Positions 42,981 to 54,400 of a stretch of DNA of 64,000 nt are shown here, piece after piece. The DNA is from Chaenocephalus aceratus (Eukaryota > Chordata > Actinopteri > Perciformes > Channichthyidae): positions 19,545,883 through 19,609,882 of the forward strand of contig CM043790.1 of assembly GCA_023974075.1 (NCBI GenBank). The letters run 5' to 3'. Every line of letters starts with the position of its first letter. Position 1 is the stretch's first letter. A program made the translations under genes and the position numbers. The notes below the pieces were generated by a model, which made no database searches, was not told the origin of the DNA, and saw only the letters and a program-made list of their open reading frames with translations.

Positions 42981-44148
42981 TGTAGTGCCGAGAGACGGGA
43001 GTCGGAGGCGGTGCATCGAAGGTACAAAGTTAGCTTTAATGAGCAGCAGAAACGCACATGTTGTCGGGTCAAAGCCCGGGAAGACAAGAGGAAGAAGAAA
43101 GGAGGGCACACAGTACGTACAGTCAACAAACATGTCCGTGCGGAACAATACCCCCAACCTGTAGTTCCATGAGTGAATTATGTCAACCAGTGATCACTAC
43201 AAACTGCAGTTTGTGGCACTTCCTTATTGGCCTCCCGGCTCTGCCCCAGAGTTTGCCGCTTGGTTGAGAGTAGGATAATTACACATTAGTCAAAGAAAGC
43301 GATTATGGACCTCACAGCTCTAAACAGCATTTTGAAGTTATAAAAGTGATCGTATGAATTGTTCCTAAGAAATACAAAAATAAAAACAGTTCTGCTTTGT
43401 CCAGCTTATTACCATGAATATCGGGGATTGATTTGTTTGGCTTGTTTGTCTGTAAACTTGAATCACTGTGGGAGTGAAGACGAGGAAAACAGAAAACCTC
43501 AATTGCATACAGGTTTGGGCTGTAATGGGGCTTATTTGACTTAGCCACTCACTTTATCACAGGGTTTTGTTTTTGCCAATCACTATAAGTCTTCTCTTGC
43601 GCTCTGGGATCATTACAAGCGCAGCTGTACACTGAAGTCACTTTTCTGCAATAATCTGAAAACGTTGCTACGATTGGTGGGATTTGAAACCTAGCTCTAA
43701 CTCTCGCTGGCATTTTTATAAACTGTCCCAGTCTAAATAATGCCTTTTTTACTACTGTATGATATTAGGTAGGTGCAACCGTTTAGACATATTGTTGGAA
43801 ATCCCTGAAAAAGAGCAATTTCAGAGTCAACCGGTAAAAACTAAATATAGCATTGGTATGATTGTTTCCTTTAAGTCTGTTAAAATTGTGACTAGGGAGG
43901 TATTGCATACAAGATAGCAAATGTGTTTGGGGAAGAGTAAACTCACTATTTACGTGTAAAGGATGCACATCACGTGATGGTCGCAGCGTGAGTAAGCGCT
44001 TCTCAAGCCTGTCTGTTTGTCACTGTTAAAGTAGCTCTTTAAAGCTTATGTAATTGATCCACATGATCTGAACCCATGAACATTTGTATAACATAGTAAA
44101 TCGGCTCACTACGGTCTCTGGATTAGTGTATTTTTTGATTTTGCAACT

Positions 44149-44859
44149 ATGGAGGGAAACATGTCTCTGCAAACTTTGTGGGACGTGATTCAGGATCCCA
44201 TTCAAAGTAGCTTGAGCAGGATACACAATTCCCTATCTAGTTTGGGAGACCAGGTCAATTTGTTAGAGCAGCGTGTCGGGGCTAATTAGGACAATGTACA
44301 CGAGTGTGTCGCTCGAGTCAAGCAGCTTGAGAAAGACAACTCCTTCCTAATGTCTAAAGTTGATGACTTGGAGAACTGGAGCCGACGTTCTAACCTTCGC
44401 TTCGTAGGAATCCAGGAGTCCGCTGAAGGCAGTGACATTATCGGCTTCATGTCTCGGCTCATCCCGCAGCTCCTGTGGCCAGATGCCTTCCCTACCCTGC
44501 CGATCATTGAGAGGGCACACCGCTCACCGACTGCCAGGCAAAACTCCCGTGCCAGGGCCACCATGATCGAGCTGCTGAATTTCCAAGACAAAGTGAAAAT
44601 CCTTCATCTTGCCAGGGAGAAAAAGTCTCTGGACTACAACGGGAAACACATCAGCATATATCCCGATTTCAGTCCCGAGCTTACCAGAATACGCCGGAGC
44701 TTCGATCCAGTCAAACGCAAGCTCCGTGAACTTAACATGAAGTACTTTCTCCTCTACCCGTGCACCCTCTGCGTTGTTGTTGATGGCACACAACAACGCT
44801 TCTCTACCCACAAAGACACGGAGGAAATCTTCATGTCTACCTCAAACTCTCCTGGGTGA
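44149..44859 (+). pseudogene. L1-type ORF1 protein, one nonsense codon
   Basis: ATG at 44149 opens MEGNMSLQTLWDVIQDPIQS with a predicted coiled-coil heptad region (LSSLGDQVNLLEQRV). An in-frame TAG at 44287-44289 interrupts it. The frame then continues through VKQLEKDNSFLMSKVDDLEN, the ENWSRRSNLRFVGI motif that begins the L1 ORF1 RRM-like domain, IERAHRSP and the C-terminal domain (IYPDFSPELTRIRRSFDPVK), and ends at TGA 44857-44859. Fish L1 ORF1p is an RNA-binding chaperone. No ORF2 follows; sequence to about 45160 is non-coding. The piece is truncated or decayed. Confidence 0.8.
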
Positions 44860-45167
44860 TGAACATCCCCAGAGATGAGGCTGCTGCTAATGGTAGCATG
44901 TTGATCCACTTCGATGGTGCAGCTAAGTGACTTTCTCCTTGGTTTCCTCTCTTCTCTTGTTTTGTATTCTTCTCATCTTCTCTAAAAACAGAGACCTGTT
45001 TACGTGACGTGTCATGACTGCTGAGATGTTGTTGACACTCTCTTTTGTGTTTATTATAACTTAATATAACAGGTGGGCACCCGCCTGGCTCTTTCAGTTG
45101 TGTGGTTTGTTTACATTTTACAGTGACGTTGATGTCACTTCTTCTTCTTTGGCACATTAGAGCCCAC

Positions 45168-45769
45168 TGTCACTACCCGATCTGCAGCTCTGCCCGATCT
45201 GCAGTGCGCATGTGCGAGATTGTCCGCCATATTGGACAACTCCGGACGGCAACCCAAGTAGGACAACATTGACAGAGTGGCTTTTGACAAAGCTCAAAAA
45301 TAAAACGAGAGAGAGATGAGTTATTGTTATTACAACGTGACTTCACTATTATTTAACAACTCTTTTTACTGGGTTCTTTTATTTGGGATTAAGTACATTG
45401 TCAGAATAAGTGAGAAATGGATTTAACTTCTGTTAGACAGCTATCATACTGAATACATATTTACTGTGAATGTGTGCAAAAATGTATGGCATATAGCTGT
45501 CTAACAGAAGTTAAATCAATTTCTCACTTATTCTGACAATGTACTTAACCCCAAATAAAAGAACCCAATAAAAAGAGTTGTTAAATAACAGTGAAGTCAC
45601 GTTGTAATAACAATAACTCATCTCTCTCTCGTTTTATTTTTGAGCTTTGTCAAAAGCCACTCTGTCAATGTTGTCCTACTTGGGTTGCCGTCCGGAGTTG
45701 TCCAATATGGCGGACCATCTCGCACATGCGCACTGCAGATCGGGCAGAGCTGCAGATCGGGTAGTGACA
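45168..45769. mobile_element. 602-bp near-perfect palindromic (foldback) element
   Basis: Arms 45168-45444 and 45493-45769 are each 277 bp and pair with only a handful of mismatches around a 48-bp loop. The ends are TGTCACTACCCGATC and its complement. The flanks are CCCAC at 45163-45167 and 45770-45774, a 5-bp target duplication. No protein is encoded. TGTNR ends with a short duplication recall Ginger-type transposons, but the family is not established. Confidence 0.85.
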
Positions 45770-46399
45770 CCCACTACTATTGCAATACTGCCCCTAGTGG
45801 CTGTTATTGTTAAATAATGTTTGTGTTGGTTCGGATGAATTTCTTTGAGCTACGACTTCTTTATGATCTTGACGTCAACGTCAGGGGAAATCACCCCCTA
45901 TAAGTAGCCTGCGACACGACGCATGCGTCATTCAAACACCTCTTCTCGCTTCAGAGCACATCTCTAATGGTAGCCGGGCTAGTTTAACAGTCCACAGACT
46001 GAACCAAAAGCTAATTTCGGTCGACGGGCGTTAGCCGGCTACCCTATTCTGCCTCGCAGAAGAGTATAGTACTAACACACCAGTTAGTATTATAATCAAC
46101 CTCACCATTCTTCCTCAGGAATTAAGGTAAGGTTTTGATTGTTCAAGCTAGCAACACACCTGCTGCTAGCTTGTTTTTTCCCTCACTGCCGACACCTCGG
46201 TAGCGAGGACGGATTTTTTACTTTTTTCTTCCACGAAGGAGAAAAAGGATTAAAAGGATATTACCACACCAGGTAATATTCTTTGAGAAAAAAGACCCAC
46301 ACCGTCCTTTTTCTACGGATTAAAGACAGGTTGGGAAAAAAAAATTCTCTCGACGTACCTGTTACGAGCGGGTCCTCTTCACGCCACGCAGCTTATAAG

Positions 46400-48084
46400 A
46401 TGGACGCCTCTCTCCCTCACACCAGAGGAGTCAGGAACTTGGAGGCTCGGCTCTGCGGCTGCGGGTTGAAAGTGTCAGGCACAGATTCACACCAGATCTG
46501 CTTGTCCTGCCTCGGGCTGGAACACGCCCAGGAGGCCATTGACAACCCCGGCTCGTGCGGGCATTGTGCCCGCTTCACTATGAAGAGCCTCCGCCGAAGG
46601 TTAGCACAACAAGCTAGCCTGTCGGGACAGGACCCCCTCATGTCCACTGGTTTGCCGGCTGGCAATCAAGACACGGGGGCGTCCGCCGCAGAGATGGAGC
46701 CCCTCACTGGGTCGGTCTGGGGCTCATCGACAGCGGCAGCCGCAGAACCGGAATCCCGCGCCATATCAGGCCGAGACCCGGTGGCGGCAAGAGACGCGGG
46801 AACGGGGCCCCACGCTTTACCAAGCTGGGGCTCCCGGCTGGACCTCACCATGGTTTCACCCGCGGAAGATGTCCTAGAGTTAGACTACATGGAGGACGAA
46901 GAGGATACCTCTGAGTTCCTCCTGTCTGACTCGGATGAGCAGGAAGATCTTCATGTCATCGGCTCAAGCTGCAAAGCCGGGAGCGATGGCTGCTCTCCCG
47001 GGCGATAGCACACCAGCTTCGCCCTGTCTAAGCATGGACCTGCAGGCCGTGTGTCAGCGCACTGCGTCCAGGCTAGACATCCCGTGGCCCGAAATGGCCA
47101 AGGAGACCTCCAGGTCCCGTTACGAGGGGAAACATTTTCCCCAAACAACGAGGACGAAGAGGCAGCTCCTTCCGGTCTTCCCGGAGATGTTGGATGAGGT
47201 GTCGGTCTCGTGGAGAGACCGGCCCTTTAGCAACAAGGCCCCAATCCAGGGTGCCTCCTCCCTTGACTGTGACGGTATGGAGAGGCTCGGCCTGCTCCGC
47301 ATACCGCCTATGGAACCGCTGGTGGCAGCCCACCTCCTACCGAGGATGGGTCCGTCACCAAGCAGGAACCCCACGCTGCCAGCAAAAACGGACCGATTCC
47401 AGTCGACCATGACTGAACGGGCCTACAGAGCCGCAGCATTGTCCGGCCAGGGCTCTGAACGTTTCCTCGATGCTAACCGCGTACCAAGCGGAGCTCTGTG
47501 AGGATCTGTCGAGCAATCCTGGACCGGCCACTCTGGACGAGATAGCCGTGGTCACAGACATTTGTCTCCGTGTCCAACGCTGCGCCGTCCAGGCCACGGG
47601 CAAGGTAATGGGGATTATGGTGGTGCAGGAAAGAGCTAGATGGCTCAACCTCACCAACCTCCCAGACCGGGAAAAGGAAGATGTGCTTGACATGCCCATC
47701 GTTCCTGAGGGGATTTTCGGCTCCGCTCTCGCTTCCATGCAGAGGAAGTGCGAGTCGAAAAAGAAGGAAGACGAGGCCCTCCACCTCTGTCTCCCTCGAA
47801 GGGTCCAGCCGCTGCCTTCGCAACAGCGGCCCTTCGCAACAGCGGCCCTTCGCAACAGCGGCCCTTCGCCCAAGCTGCACCGAACCCTGCTAGGTTTAAA
47901 GTACCAGGACAGCAGAGGTCGCAGCCCACCCCGAGTCCCCAGCCCAGGCAGGAGACGAGGGCGAGTTGGCCTAGAAAATCTCCGGTTCCGGCTGCAGCCC
48001 AGGCGCAGCCAACCCAGAATTTCGGCCAGCAGTCGAGGAAGAAGAAGCGAGCGGTCTGACAGCCCCTCCTTCTCCCCTCTGTGA
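46400..48084 (+). pseudogene. DIRS gag, copy 2, with two frameshifts
   Basis: ATG at 46400 opens MDASLPHTRGVRNLEARLCG with the same Cys-rich module as copy 1. A small deletion near 46955 moves the frame to the next reading phase (FMSSAQAAKPG...), and an extra G near 47445 moves it again (TAYQAELCEDLSSNPGP). The C-terminal part has a short tandem duplication QQRPFATAALRNSGPS at about 47810-47870. Copy 1 has a frameshift at another base, so the gag lesions arose independently. Confidence 0.8.
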
Positions 48085-48339
48085 CAGAGCTGGAAGTTCT
48101 TTCCCCGGGTCTAAACGTGTCCCCGCTGCCTCGAGAGATGCCTCAACGTCATCCTCAAGTCCGCATAAAACACATGTCAAATCTTTGTTGTTTAAATAAA
48201 CCATTTTCCGCTGACGCATCCAGGCTTCGGCCAAGGGCGCAGCTCAAAAAAATGAAAAGAAAAACAAAAAACAGTCCGTTAACTATAAATCCCCTTCTGA
48301 GGGCAGCTACGGCCTCTCTCAAAAGGCGGATAATAAACG

Positions 48340-48585
48340 GGCCTGTGAAGGCACCACCGCCACGCGCATGCGCAGTGCCGGTTGGGGCTTTAAGGGCACT
48401 ACCGTCACGCGCATGCGCAGTGCCGGCTGGGGTCGTGAAGGCTCCACCGTCACGCGCATGCGCGGTGCCGGCTAGAGCTGTAAGTGCACCACCGGCACGC
48501 GCATGCGCAGTGCCGGCTGGAGCTGTAAGGGCACCTCCGTCACGCGCATGCGCAGTGCCGGCCGGAGCCGTAAGCGTGACATATC
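48340..48585 (+). repeat. 45-bp tandem array in DIRS copy 2, five units with NRF1-like cores
   Basis: CACGCGCATGCGC starts at 48361, 48406, 48451, 48496 and 48541, an exact 45-bp period. Each unit encodes about 15 residues (APPSRACAVPAGAV). The frame stays open through the array and on to about 49190. Confidence 0.9.
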
Positions 48586-48939
48586 AGCTGACTCTCAGGA
48601 GAATACAGCAGGAGATACTCACGACATCTGCCTGGGCTTCTCAAAACAGTTATACTTTATCTGTTTTCACAAACCCAGAGAGAGTCAACCCATATTCTGG
48701 AGAGAGAGGTTCTCTCTCTCCTAGAAAGAAGGGTTTTATCTATAATGCCCACCGAGCGGAGTCAGATTACGGGGAAAAATGTCCTCGTAAAGCACCCACT
48801 CAACATGGGCCTCGTAATAAAACTAAACCCCGCGCGCCACGGCGTACGGAGAGTTTTGGTTATTATGTAATGCGTAGTGGCACTACACCCGACTTTTCTA
48901 GTGCGGGACGCGCCTACGGGTGCTGTCCTTTCACGGAAG

Positions 48940-49157
48940 GTGGTCACCATGGACGCAGGTCAGACAGGCTGATAGGGTATTTACGAAGGTCGCCCGGTGA
49001 GAGGTCCCTAGAGCAGAGACCTCCAGCGGGCACACGTAAACTACCCGGAGCTTTTAGCGGTGTTCCCCACCCTAAAACGCTTCCTGCCTTCTCTCAGAGG
49101 ACACCATGTCCTCGTGAGGACAGACAACACGATATCGTGTATGAACCGCCAGTGGAG

Positions 49158-49190
<33 letters not shown>

Positions 49191-49846
49191 TGATATTTCT
49201 ATAGCGCCTTTCAAGGGACCCAAGGTCGCTTTACAGGAATAGGGCGAGCACACACAAAACAAAACAAAGGTCAGACAGACAAAACAACAGATCGATTTAA
49301 GGGCCGAAAGCCTTGATGAAAAGATGGGACTTGAGGGCCCTTTTGAAGGCGTCCAGTGTGGGGATGTTGCGAATCTCCGCAGGGAGAGCGTTCCAGAGGG
49401 TGGGGGCTGCCACACTGAAGGCTCTGTCCCCGAAGGTTCTCAGTTTGGTGCGGGGGGTGGTGAGCAGGCCAGAGTCTGAAGACCGCAGGTTCCGGGGTGG
49501 GGCATGTGGAGGATGTCCGATAGGTACTGGGGGGCAAGGGCATGGAGGGACTTGTAGGTCAGGAGGAGGACTTTATAGTTTATGCAGAACTTGACCGGCA
49601 ACCAGGTTGCGTTGTCTCCAGTCACACACACTGGCACACAAACTGATCCCTTGGAGCGGCAGACGTCTCCTCTCTCTGAGAGCGACACAGGTACCGGGAG
49701 TTATGCACCTCGGGACAGAATTACTGTCCAGAGGTGCACCAATCTATGCAGACTGGACTCCTCATCCAAGGATCGGGAGTCCGCTGTGGGTGCGTTACGG
49801 CGGAGCCGCGTTAAGTCTGTTCGCAAAAGGAGAAAATGCTCAATGA
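48940..49846 (+). pseudogene. DIRS RNase H remnant, copy 2, split by a LINE
   Basis: The reading VVTMDAGQTG, TGA TAG, GIYEGRPVRGP, TAG, SRDLQRAHVNYPELLAVFPT and RFLPSLRGHHVLVRTDNT gives the start of the domain. It ends at 49157, where the LINE fragment begins, and resumes at about 49607 with SHTLAHKLIPWSGRRLLSLR, MHLGTELLSRGAPI and VRYGGAALSLFAK. The three stops are at the same codons as in copy 1. Confidence 0.75.
49158..49604 (-). mobile_element. 5'-truncated L2-like LINE fragment with (AAT)n tail
   Basis: (AAT) repeats at 49158-49191 are the 3' tail of a minus-strand insertion. The body contains ATAGCGCCTTTCAAGG and encodes KFCINYKVLLLTYKSLHALA, PQYLSDIL and a LRRFATSPHW-like end, a LINE C terminus. 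The DIRS sequence on either side is duplicated imperfectly (AACCGCCAGTGGAGGTT / GACCGGCAACCAGGTT). Confidence 0.75.
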
Positions 49847-51044
49847 CAGCTGTTCTCTTTAATGCACGATTTAAACGCAGGCGGGGACACACTCGTCCAC
49901 GATCGACCTCCGGGTCCTCTGTGCGTGTTCCCACCCCTGGCTCTGTTACCCCCAACTCTGGAACTCAGAGTGAAGGAGCAACGCCACACTTACTCTGATG
50001 TGTCCGCCCTAGCCCGCAATGTACGGGCTGGCGGAGATATATCAGCTGTTGTGCGGGCAGCCATGGCAGCCCCCACCACGCAGGGACAGATTGTCTCAGG
50101 CGGGGGGGGGCGATCCTTTACCCACGCCCAGAGCACGGGGCACTATGGGCCTGACCCATGAGTGGTACAATCTGAATACAGTGGGACTCCCTCAGAAGGT
50201 GATAAACACTATTCAGAGTGCGAGAGCTTCCTCCACCAGGTCTCTTTACGACTGTAAGTGGAGGGTGTTTGAGGAGTGGTGCCTTCAAGAAGGACACATC
50301 TCTTTTCAATGTCCTGTCGGGGTGATTTTATCATTTCTACAGGACTTGATCGAAAAACACAGAGCTTTCTCCACGATCAAGGTGTACCTGGCTGCTATTG
50401 CTGCATGCCATGTGAGCTTTGAGGGTAAGACGGCTAGCCAACATCCTTTGGTTTGCCGTTTTATGAAGGGAACTCGCAGGCTCCTCCCTGTCTCCAGGTT
50501 GCTGGTGCCCTTATGGGACCTGGCGGTGGTTTTAAATGGGCTCAAAATGACCCCATTTGAACCCCTGGAAGGAGCTGACATAAAACATCTGTCACTCAAG
50601 ACAGTGCTGTTACTGTCCCTGGCATCCGCCAAGCGGGTCAGCGATATCCATGCACTGTCTGTACATCCCTCATGCACTCAGTTTGCCCCAGGGCAAACGA
50701 GTGTTGTTGAAACCCAACCCTGCCTTTACACCAAAGGTGGTTGGTTCGTGTACCTCAATTGACATTGAGGCATTTCCTCCGCAGCTGGTTTCCTCCGGGG
50801 AGCAGCAGCAGGATCTGTTGTGTCCAGTCCGGGCTTTACACACATATATGGACAGATCAAAAGAGCTTCGTCTTAATGACCAACTCTTCGTGTCCTGGGC
50901 TAACCCTCACAAGGGTAAGCCTGTTACTAAGCAACGGCTCTCCCACTGGATTGTGGAGGCAATTGCTTTGGCCTATACGAGTCAGAATTTGCAAGCACCT
51001 TCGGGTCTGCGGGCTTACTCGACTCGGGGTCTGGCTACATCCTG

Positions 51045-51410
51045 TGTCACGGTCGAGTGAAGGAAGCAGGACCCAAATGCAGATAACTTAAGAGAAACCC
51101 TTTATTATAAAGATATGCAGAGATATGGAACACTCACCGGTGAACTCCGTCACCAACAAACAATGACCCAACACTGAACACAGACAGAGACAAGACTAAA
51201 TACAGGGAGGGGTAATCATGACAACGAGAAACAGCCGGGCAGGGGAGGAGAAACACAAGGACAACAGGTGAACACAATCGGGTAATCAGGGAGGGAAACA
51301 GACAGAAAGCAGACAGGCAGGAAACGGGGGTGAACACTTAACACAATAAGACAGGAAACACACCAACACAGACAAAACTACAAACGTGACATAACATGTG
51401 CATTGTGACA
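51045..51410 (-). repeat. 3' LTR of the young element
   Basis: It is nearly identical to 54975-55340. The plus strand shows GAGAAACCCTTTATTATAAA, whose complement carries AATAAAGGG, a polyadenylation signal. It is flanked outside by TCCTG. Confidence 0.92.
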
Positions 51411-54400
51411 GAACCCCCCCCTCAAGGGACGGATTCCAGACGTCCCTAAAAAAAAAACAAAAAAAAGTCCAAAACCCCAAGCAGGGTGGGCGGAGGGGGT
51501 CCGGAGGACGGGTCTTGGGCTGACAGCCCAGGAACACAGCGGAGGACCAGGAAGGGGTCACGGGCGGACTGCCCGGGGACAAGGCAGAGAACCAGGAAGG
51601 GGTCTCGGGCGGACGGCCCGGGGTCAAAACAGAGTCCAAGGTGGGGACCATGGAGGACCGAAGGCAGCGGTAGGAAGAGTCAGGGACCCGGGTCCGAGGG
51701 CGAAGGCAACGGCAGGAAGAGTCAGGGGGTCGGGCCCGAGGGAGAAGACCGCAGCTCTCAGGGGGTCGGGCACGAGGGCGAAGACCGCGGCTCTCAGGGG
51801 GCCGGGCTCGAGGGCGAAGACCGCGGCTCCCAGGGGGCCGGGCTCGAGGGCGAAGACCGCGGCTCTCTGGGGGCCGGGCTCGAGCCGGTGTCGACCAGAC
51901 AGGATCAGGAGGACGGGCAGGAAAGCGCTGATGGGCCAGTTCCGGAGATCGGGCAGGACCCGGTGTCGGCCGGACAGAAACCGGAGCCGGTCGGACCGGC
52001 TTCGGCAAGATCCCCCACGGAAAAGGACCAGGAGTTGGCAGGAACCCCGGCGAGACCGGTGATGGACATGGGGCTGGCAGGGCCCCCGGTAGAACCTCCA
52101 ACGGCACGGGATAAAGGGTTGGCAGGACCCCCGGCAGGGGAGTAGACGGCGGGACCTCCAACGACACAGGACACAGGGTTGGCAGGACCCCCGGCAGGGG
52201 AGTATTCTGCGGGACCTCCAACGGCACAGGACACAGGGTTGGCAGGACCCCCGGCAGGGGAGTAGACGGCGGGACCTCCCACGGCACAGGACACAGAGCT
52301 GGCAGGACCCCCGGCAGGGGAGTAGACGGCGGGACCTCCAACGGGACAGGACACAGGGTTGGCAGGACCCCCGGCAGGGGAGTAGACGGCGGGACCTCCA
52401 ACGGCACAGGAGAAAGGATTGGCAGGACCCCCGGCAGAAGAGTATTCGGCGGGACCTCCAACGACACAGGACACCGGGTTGGCAGGACCCGCGGCTGGGG
52501 AGTAGACGGCGGGACCTCCAACGGCACAGGACACCGGGTTGGCAGGGCCCCCGGCAGGGGAGTAGACGGCGGGACCTCCAACGACACAGGACACAGGGTT
52601 GGCAGGACCCCCGGCAGGGGAGTAGACGGCGGGACCTCCAACGGCACAGGACACAGAGCTGGCAGGACCCCCGGCAGGGGCGTAGACGGCGGGACCTCCA
52701 ACGGGACAGGACACAGAGCTGGCAGGACCCCCGGCAGGGGAGTAGACGGCGGGACCTCCCACGGCACAGGACACAGAGCTGGCAGGACCCCCGGCAGGGG
52801 AGTAGACGGCGGGACCTCCAACGGGACAGGACACAGGGTTGGCAGGACCCCCGGCAGGGGAGTAGACGGCGGGACCTCCAACGGCACTGGACACAGAGCT
52901 GGCAGGACCCCCGGCAGGGGAGTAGACGGCGGGACCTCCAACGGGACAGGACACAGGGTTGGCAGGACCCCCGGCAGGGGAGTAGACGGCGGGACCTCCA
53001 ACGGCACAGGACACAGAGCTGGCAGGACCCCCGGCAGGGGAGTAGACGGCGGGACCTCCAACGGGACAGGAGAAAGGGTTGGCAGGACCCCCGGCAGAAG
53101 AGTATTCGGCGGGACCTCCAACGACACAGGACACCGGGTTGGCAGGACCCGCGGCTGGGGAGTAGACGGCGGGACCTCCAACGGCACAGGACACCGGGTT
53201 GGCAGGGCCCCCGGCAGGGGAGTAGACGGCGGGACCTCCAACGACACAGGACACAGGGTTGGCAGGACCCCCGGCAGGGGAGTAGACGGCGGGACCTCCA
53301 ACGACACAGGACACAGGGTTGGCAGGACCCCCGGCAGGGGAGTAGACGGTGGGACCTCCAACGACACCTGCGCAGGGGCCCGAACAGGGAATGGAGAGGG
53401 AACTCGAGCGGAGACCCGAGAGGGGACTCGAGAGGAGACTGGAGAGGGGACTCCAGAGGGGACTAGAGAAGGGAACACGAGAGGGGATTTGAGAGGGGAA
53501 CTAAAGAGGGGACTCGAGGAGGGACCAGAGGAGGGACCAGAGGAGGGAACTCGAGAGGGAACTCGAGAGGGGACTCGAGGGGGAACTGGAGAGGGAACTT
53601 GGGATGGAAACAGAGAGGGAAGTTGAGAAGGGACTACAGAGGGGACTCGAGGGGGAACTGGAGAGGGAACTTGAGATGGGAACAGAGAGGGGACTCGAAC
53701 AGAGACTAAAGAGGGGACTAGAGGAGTAACTAACGAAGGGAACTCGAGAGGGGAACTAGAGAGGGGACTCGAGGAGGGACTAGAGGAGGGACTAAAGGAG
53801 GGCCTAAAGGAGGGACTAAAGGAGGGAACTGGAGAGGGGACTCGAGGGGGAACTGGAGAGGGAACTTGAGATGGAAACAGAGAGGGGACTCGAGAAGGGA
53901 CTACAGAGGGGACTAGAGGAGAAACTAGAGGAGGGACTAGAGGAGTAACTAAAGAAGGGAACTCGAGAGGGGAACTAGAGAGGGGACTCGAGGAGGGCCT
54001 AAAGGAGGGAACTCGAGAGGGAACTGGAGAGGGAACTTGAGATGGAAACAGAGAGGGGACTCGAACAGGGACTAAAGAGGGAACTAGAGGAGGGACTAGA
54101 GGAGTAACTAGAGAAGAGAACTCGAGAGGGGAACTAGAGAGGGGACTCGAAGGGGAACCAGAGGAGGGAACCCGAGATGGGACCGTGGCAGCCGGGACCA
54201 GATCCGGGTCTGGAACCAAGGCAGCTGGGGTCGGGACCATGGCTGCTGGGCCCAGAACCGGGGCCGAAACCCTGACTGCAGGGACCGGAATAGCAGCCAG
54301 AAACATGGCTGCTGAAGCCAGAATCCTGTCTATAAGCTCCAGCTCCGACGCCGGAAACACGGCCGTATAGGGCGCTCCCGGAGCCTGGACCATAGCCGCT

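Larger units (their letters stand above)
41157..43280 (-). mobile_element. Degenerate Ty3/Gypsy retrotransposon remnant
   Basis: On the minus strand the order is a probable 5' LTR (about 43280-42981), a primer-binding site, a gag fragment (about 42130-41714), and a partial, internally duplicated integrase-like segment (about 41560-41285; TSSDRG and VAHAFFDAWVAHF). RT and RNase H are missing and frames are broken. A GTTAGC-rich degenerate tandem run occupies 41580-41720. The LTR outer edge cannot be placed, and the call rests on short motifs. Confidence 0.5.

Noticed and set aside
51486..52145. 219-codon plus-strand frame rich in Gly/Asp/Ser
   Set aside because: Antisense shadow of the repeat-rich ORF; no independent start context or motif.
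51905..53314. 469-codon minus-strand frame made of CVVGGPAVYSPAGGPANPVS-type repeats
   Set aside because: It overlaps the 1228-codon ORF in another phase. A 60-bp period keeps all frames without stops open, so its length follows from the array.
52141..53400. CRISPR-like regular spacing
   Set aside because: The units are contiguous tandem repeats with no variable spacers, and the sequence is from an animal genome.
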